From Centropus unirufus (taxonomy: Eukaryota; Chordata; Aves; Cuculiformes; Centropidae), in assembly GCA_013397695.1 (NCBI GenBank), contig VYZI01000204.1, positions 1,176,604-1,240,603 of the forward strand: a stretch of DNA of 64,000 nucleotides. The letters run 5' to 3'. A model generated the notes under the pieces. It saw only the letters and a list, made by a program, of their open reading frames with translations, was not told the origin of the DNA and searched no databases. A program made the position numbers and the translations under genes. Position 1 is the stretch's first letter. Each line of letters starts with the position of its first letter. This document shows positions 59,401 to 64,000 of this stretch, piece by piece.

Positions 59401-62400
59401 AGTCCTGGTCCCTATTGCAAATCCTGCCTGACACCAGCCATTTGCTTCTGATTTTCTGCATATGTGCCCAGGACCTGCCTTTTCTCTGCTTTGGTGCCTC
59501 AGATCAGGGTTATTCCGCCCTTCCCTCGCTCCGGGGTGGGCAGCACCCACCCTGCAGGCAGCACTGGTCGGATCCAGCCAGAAACACAGCATCCCGGAGT
59601 GAAGCAGCGGTGCCAGCGGGCACAGCCCTGCTTTGCCTGCAGAAGTTGCTGGTTGCTTTTCCTCTTCTCTGCCCAAAAAGCCACCACTGGGAGCACTGGT
59701 TTGGGCATCGGGTGGGATGGGGACCCAGGGACAGAGCCTGGCAGCAATCTTGTTGCATTTACAGCCTCTCAAGGAATGCTTCCTGAGGGATTTCCCCTAC
59801 TCTGCCACTTTAAGTGCTTAACTTTCAAGGGGTTTGACATCTCAGGGCATTTGTCTGGTCTTCTACCCCTGCTGCTGGTTTGGTCATCCTGACGTGCCAC
59901 CCGCTGGAACACAGGCCATCAACCTCCAAGTTGGGTGCTGGCCCCAGAAAAGAGCTCACAAATGGGGAGCATCTCCTTCAAACCATCCTTGCAGCAGCTC
60001 GGTGCCCCCTCTCTGCTGTGGACACCAGGGGCCACGGAGGAGCCATCCCTCTCTTCCACTGGTGGCACAGTGTGACACATCCCCAGCTGGGGGGTTAACC
60101 CCACCAACCCAGCCATGAAGCTGCCCCTGAATTCAGGTGGCCAGAGCCAGCACTGTCTCCCAGCACGGTGGGAGGAGAGGGGCTCAGGAAGTGGTGGATG
60201 AGGAGAGAAGCTCCTTTCTTCTCCACCTTCCTTCTTGCTGAAGACCCAGGAAGCTGTCTGCTCCCAAAGGAGTTCTTTGCAGACCCAGCAGCTCCCAGGT
60301 CCCCCCTGAAAGCTTCTTTTCTCCCAACATCATTCCTGCCTGCACATATCACAGTTATGCTTCTCCTGAAACACATGGCCATTCCTTACCCAGCGCAAGG
60401 TCCAGTCCTGGGGGAAGCAGCGGCTCAGCTGTTGACACAAGCAAAGGTCCCTCCCATCCCAACATCTTACTATCTCCCCCTGAATGAGTAGGCACCGAGA
60501 TCTATTTCTTTCCTTGGAGAAACAACATGCATTTGATGTCTATACTTTTTAGATGAAAAAAAAAATCCCTTTTAAGAGACTTTTTCCTCTCTACCCAGAT
60601 GTCATGAAAGAGGTCCCAGAAGCAACTGAAAGCAATGACCTCCCACCACTATCAAAGCTCTGGTTCAGCATCGCCTTCCTAAGGCTTTAAACTCAAACAC
60701 TGAATGCTGTCCCCATCTAACGCCACACAGGGCAAAACAGGGACTGTAAAAATACTCATTTAATCCTCCCAGCTGTAGTTAAAAAGCAGCTTTCCAACCC
60801 CAAGAACCCCACAGCAACCCTCAATAGTTTCCAATCACCTTCCCAGCCTGGCAGTCTCCATGGCAGCCTGGTTTTCTTGCCAACACCTTCAAGGGAGCTG
60901 CCACAGATACCTAAAAAAAATAATAACTAGCCTCTTGGCTGCGCATAAAAGGCTCAGCTCTGATTAAAGACCCCAAACCTACCACTCTCCACCTCCCAGC
61001 GAGCGCTGCTATCGCTTCATCCCTTCGGTCTCCCATCACCCTGCTCTCACGCTTATCTGGCACAGTGGCAACCAAAACCTCTTGCTGGTTTGCCCACAGC
61101 CTGCCCTAAACCCAATGCAAATTCTCCCTTCCTGCAAATGGGGGAGAAACGGGAATGAGAAACCACAAAGCGATGCGCGCACACAAAAATAACAAGGCCC
61201 CAGAAATGGGGATGATGTGGAAAATGCTTCCTCCTCCTTGGCGAACAGAGCTCAGCGCCTCAGCAGAGGGGCTGAAAGTAGCAGCGGGATTGCTGCTCCT
61301 CATCCAATAAAGAATTCGCTGCCTGCCAAGAAAATGAATCAACCTGAGCACCGTGCCAAGGTGGGAAAGACCAAAAGAACCCAAGAGCATCCCCTGGGGT
61401 GGTTCTCTTAAAACCCAGAGTGCCCCGGTTCAGCGCTGCAGGTGGTGGAGGGGCAAACTTTGCATCCAGAAAGGAAACGGCCACTTCCTCCAAGAGGGAC
61501 CATGCAGGAGAGGATGGAGGAGAGGACGTCCAGAGATGTCCCAGATGCTGGGAGAGCAAAATCACCCACCACAAATTATTTTTCACAGGCACAGGGAGGT
61601 TTTCACTGCTGCCTGGGCAGAGTTGCTGGGTCTGTCCCCACCCTGCAGTGGGTGCTGCTCCTCGGGGGAAGTCCGAATCCCTTCCCCTTTCCAGCCGAGC
61701 GCTGCTGACAGGGCACGTAACGTCCTACGGGCAACGATAACTCACGGCACTGGTCCCAGCAGGGTTGGCGACCAAGGTCAGCGAAGGTCGGAGCTCTCGG
61801 AGAGCAGCTCATTGGCTTCACCAAGTCAGCACATCCTTCTTGGCAGCCCCAGGGATGCCAGGGAAGATGGAATCAGCAGAACGGGAAGGGACGGGCGCAG
61901 AGGTGAGCAACAGGCAGGAGCCTCTCAGGGCACAGGCAGCACAACAGGTCTGGTCTGCACCAAACCCCATGGCAGAAGAGCTCTGCATGCAGAGCTCGGG
62001 CAGGTCTTGATGAGTTTTTTTGAACTTATTATTATTATTTTTACAGTATAAGGAACATTCAACTAAATCCTGAACCTCAGTGTTTCAGTTTAAACCAAAC
62101 CCAATTAATCTGAACTCAAGCATCACCAGCTACCAGCACTCCGAGGCAAAAAGCAGGAGAAACATCTAAACCCCATCGCTAACTGCTTCTCAACTCCATC
62201 TCCTTCAAGGAGCATCTGAAAAGGAAGGATGCTCTCAACTCAAGTCACAAGGATGCTCGTGCCACGAAGGAACAGCAGCCCCAAATTCATCAGCTTTGTG
62301 CTACGGGGCTGGCCACGAGGAAGGGGGTTGTGAAGGCAACGTCCCAGCTTCCCTCTCGGATGGATTCACAGCCGACCAGCGCCGTGCAGGGCTTCAGGGA

Positions 62401-63790
62401 AGGCTGCTCTCACATCCCTGCTCGCATATTGTTTCGGTTACATAAATTATGCAGCACCTCTAGTCCTGATTAATACTCTTAATTGAGTTGCAGTGGGGAG
62501 CAGGGAGGGAAATGCCAGGAGGACTCGGAGTCACGCACCAAACGCACCCCTACATGCAAAAAGCCATCGTCTTGGGGGGCCGCACGGAGGAGCTTCCCCC
62601 AAATCCAGCAGCAATGGTTAGGGAGGAATTCAGTCCGGGTCCCCGCTGTCCCCTTGGGAGTGAAGCCGGTGCATGGAGGGGGCTGGAAAATCCGGGAGGC
62701 TCCCGGTGCTGCTGCAGAAGCGCCTGTAGGAGCGGTGCCACCAACCCAGACAAAGGATGCAGGGAGGCCCTTGCGGGCAGCATCCCTGGAGCCAGACCCC
62801 TTCCTCCTCCTCCTCCTCCTCCTCCTCCGCGCACCCAAATGCTCTGAGGGTGCCTCAGTGTCCCCCCAACCCTGGCTACTCGCAGGAAAAACCTGCTGGC
62901 TCCTTCGGGAAGCTTCATCTTATCGCCTCCATCATCACTACCGAGATCCAACACCGCCCAGCAGCCTCGGGGCTGGGGATGATCGGTACCAGAGAAGGAT
63001 GCTCCGAACACGGGGGGATGATCGGGACTTAGGGGGGATGCTCGGAATATGGGGGGATACTTGGAACGTAGGGAGGTGATCGGGACCGGGGGGGGGAATG
63101 CTGGGAACATGGGGGGAGGCTTGTGAACCGGGGAAGGGGAATTCTTGGAACCGGAGAGGATGCTCGAAATGTTGAGGGGGCTGCTGGGGATCGCAGCGGG
63201 ATGCTCGGGATTAGGGATGCTCGGGATATAGGGGATGCTCATGGGCGGGGCGGGGGGATGCTCGGGATCGGGGGGATGCAGGGGATCCGAGGGATTCTCG
63301 GGAGGGGAGGCGGTGATGCTCGGGATGGGGGATGCACGGGATCGAGGAGATGCTCGGTGGGGAGGGATGCTCGGTGGCCGGGGGGGATGCTTGGGATGGG
63401 GAGCCGCCCGGAATCGGGAATATCCAGGGTCGGGGGGATACTCGGCGGGGAAGGATGCTTGGAATCGGGGATGCCCGGGATGGGCGGATGCCCGGTATCG
63501 GGGGGGATGCGCGGGATGGGCCGATGCTCGGGATCAGAGATGTCCGGGATGGGGGGGGGATGCCCGGGATCGGCAGATGCTCTCGATCGGGGATGCCCGG
63601 GATCGGGGACGGGGGGATGCCCGGGATGGGCGGATGCTCAGGATCGGGGATGCTCGGGATCGGGGATGCTCGGGATCGGGCGCCCCCCGTGCGGGGACAG
63701 AAGCGCAGCCCCGGGGCGGTGCGGGGGGACCCGACCCCGGCGCGGGGGCGGCGGGCAGCGCTCACCGTGGATGCCGGTCTGGTGAGTCAT
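41414..63790 (-). CDS. TWF2: Twinfilin-2 (complete, 9 coding exons, 349 aa)
   Basis: Minus-strand exons in order: 63790-63766, 53778-53701, 51173-50995, 48705-48610, 47818-47714, 42624-42499, 42412-42262, 41863-41742, 41581-41414. Every boundary is GT-AG and the sum is 1050 nt (349 codons plus stop), the same length as human TWF2. The protein starts MTHQTGIH and ends GENGEDS. Twinfilins carry two ADF-homology domains, here at about residues 4-139 (TTELRDFFAKARNGSVRLIK; YRLDSQNAQGYEWLFISWSP) and 175-313 (TEISVESKHQTLQGLAFPL; YSMPGYKCSIKERMLYSSCK). The basic tail (KRGQKRLIKGPG) is the known capping-protein and phosphoinositide-binding segment. The protein sequesters ADP-actin monomers, caps filament barbed ends and promotes depolymerisation in the cytoplasm. 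The HPKQHAFKQAFAKPKGP tail and length support TWF2 over TWF1. The first intron is about 10 kb; the other introns are small to moderate. Confidence 0.97.
43118..43470 (-). mobile_element. CR1 LINE 3' end in TWF2 intron 5
   Basis: Starts TCATAGAATCATGGAATGGG and follows the canonical reversed CR1 tail: GGGACCTCAAAGCCCATCC, GGCCTTGAACACCTCCAAGG, AAAAAGTCCCTCCCCAGC, AGTACTGGAAGCTGCTCTAAGG. It lies in the same orientation as the TWF2 transcript. Confidence 0.95.
45363..45566 (-). mobile_element. CR1 LINE 3' end in TWF2 intron 5
   Basis: Starts CATAGAATGGCTTGGGTTGG and continues GACCTCAAAGCCCATCC, GGCAGGGACACCTCCCAC and CAACAGCTCCAGGGATGGGG. It is truncated after about 200 bases. Confidence 0.93.
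49196..49446 (-). mobile_element. CR1 LINE 3' end in TWF2 intron 3
   Basis: Starts TCATAGAATCATGGAATTAT in reverse orientation, then CCAGTTCCAACCCCTGCC, GGCCTTGAACACCTCCAAGG and GAATTTCTGCCTAATGTC. It is back to back with a forward CR1 copy at 49520. Confidence 0.93.
49520..49778 (+). mobile_element. CR1 LINE 3' end, different subfamily (forward)
   Basis: Forward tail: GGCTTAGGCTGGACGTTAGG, CCCCAGAATGTGGTGGAGC, ACTTGATGATCTTTGAGGG, TTCCTTCCAACTCAGGACAT, ending ATTCTATGATTCTATA at 49763-49778. It runs antisense to TWF2 and forms an inverted pair with the copy at 49196-49446. Confidence 0.92.
49779..49987. repeat. AT-rich simple sequence beside a gap
   Basis: TATATA-type low-complexity sequence directly after a CR1 terminal octamer run and continuing into the assembly gap. 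More of the same (GTATATACC...ATATATATG) follows the gap. It is probably an expanded AT microsatellite seeded at the CR1 3' end, and is the likely cause of the gap. Confidence 0.85.
49988..50370. other. Assembly gap (383 N) in TWF2 intron 3
   Basis: N run flanked on both sides by AT-rich simple sequence. All nine TWF2 coding exons are accounted for, so no coding sequence is likely to be lost here. Confidence 1.
53779..62976 (-). other. TWF2: TWF2 intron 1 body
   Basis: Large first intron. No other gene is recognised on either strand. GC-rich open frames of up to about 230 codons (for example 61353-62051, plus strand) have no domain or splice support. Two AT-richer islands, 56440-56510 and 62420-62490, stand out from the surroundings and may be conserved non-coding elements (see findings). 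A (CTC)n run lies at 62802-62828. Confidence 0.6.
62802..62828. repeat. (CTC) trinucleotide repeat
   Basis: About nine CTC units in a row within TWF2 intron 1. On the transcript strand it reads GAG. Confidence 0.95.
62985..63690. repeat. G-rich minisatellite at the start of TWF2 intron 1
   Basis: Irregular tandem array of GGATGCTCGGGATCGGGG-like units of about 17-25 bases (variants GGATGCCCGGGATGGGCG and GGGGATACTCGGAA). It contains many G runs of three to nine bases on the plus strand. It ends about 75 bases from the exon 1 donor. The nascent TWF2 transcript is the C-rich strand. Confidence 0.92.
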
Positions 63791-64000
63791 GGCTCCGCTC
63801 GGCTCCGCTCGGTTCCGCCGCGTCCCGGGCAGGAAACGGCTCCGCTGGCAGCACCGCCCGCTTCCGGAGCCCGCAGCCCCGCAGCCCGCACCGCCCCGGG
63901 GAGGAGCCGGGGAGGGGGAGCCACGGGGAGCGGGAGCCACCGGGAGGAGGAGTTACCGCACCCCGGGAGGAGGAACCGGGAAGAACCACCGGGAGGAGGG
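63791..64000 (-). promoter_or_regulatory. TWF2: TWF2 CpG-rich 5' UTR and promoter (cut by window end)
   Basis: Very GC-rich, TATA-less sequence upstream of the TWF2 ATG, with an ETS-type CTTCCGG near 63871 and a CCACCGGGAGGAGG motif repeated near 63937 and 63986. No transcription start can be fixed from sequence. The promoter probably continues beyond the window. Confidence 0.65.

Noticed and set aside
59208..59786. 192-codon plus-strand frame starting in a poly-A tract
   Set aside because: Starts in homopolymer-derived lysines, and several other frames are open over the same bases.
61353..62051. 232-codon plus-strand frame in TWF2 intron 1
   Set aside because: GC-rich sequence with overlapping open frames on both strands; nothing recognisable in the translation.
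63123..63785. 220-codon frame over the TWF2 intron 1 minisatellite
   Set aside because: A repeat-derived glycine-rich translation, antisense to TWF2 exon 1.

Overview
The window is bird nuclear DNA. Evidence: many 5'-truncated CR1 LINE fragments ending in the avian ATTCTATG octamer, CpG-rich promoters with adjoining minisatellites, compact introns, and proteins close to chicken orthologues. The gene order POC1A(-), ALAS1(+), TWF2(-) matches the human 3p21 block, except that TLR9, which in mammals lies between ALAS1 and TWF2, has no recognisable copy. There are three assembly gaps: 2053-2699, 27405-27655 and 49988-50370.

Layout: (1) 1-2866 is the 5' part of POC1A on the minus strand, a centriole WD40 protein. 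Two exons are certain and a CpG promoter fragment holds a possible exon 1. (2) 3.4-26.6 kb is intergenic, with CR1 pieces and scattered candidate regulatory motifs but no recognised gene. (3) 26.6-28.8 kb is a GGAGCTGCC minisatellite that surrounds the ALAS1 promoter and first exon. (4) 27.8-36.2 kb is a complete ALAS1 in ten coding exons (632 aa), the mitochondrial enzyme that commits glycine and succinyl-CoA to haem synthesis. (5) 36.2-40.2 kb is the interval where TLR9 would be expected. It contains no TLR9 that I can see, but has three minus-strand open segments with phase-compatible splice sites that may be the end of an unrecognised gene. (6) 40.2-63.8 kb is a complete TWF2 on the minus strand in nine coding exons (349 aa), an actin-monomer and capping-protein binder. 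Its first intron opens with a G-rich minisatellite.

The three genes belong to unrelated pathways (centriole assembly, haem synthesis, actin dynamics) and are neighbours by conserved synteny. POC1A and ALAS1 are divergent; ALAS1 and TWF2 are convergent. All splice phases given for ALAS1 and TWF2 were checked by hand arithmetic and close exactly.

Most interesting points: the minisatellite enclosing the ALAS1 promoter, with about fourteen acceptor-like units in intron 1; two near-identical NRF-1-type sites exactly 30 bp apart just upstream of the ALAS1 TATA box; the candidate unknown gene in the TLR9 interval; an Asp-to-Asn change at a normally invariant ALAS residue; and inverted CR1 pairs inside introns. 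I found no clearly new biological system.
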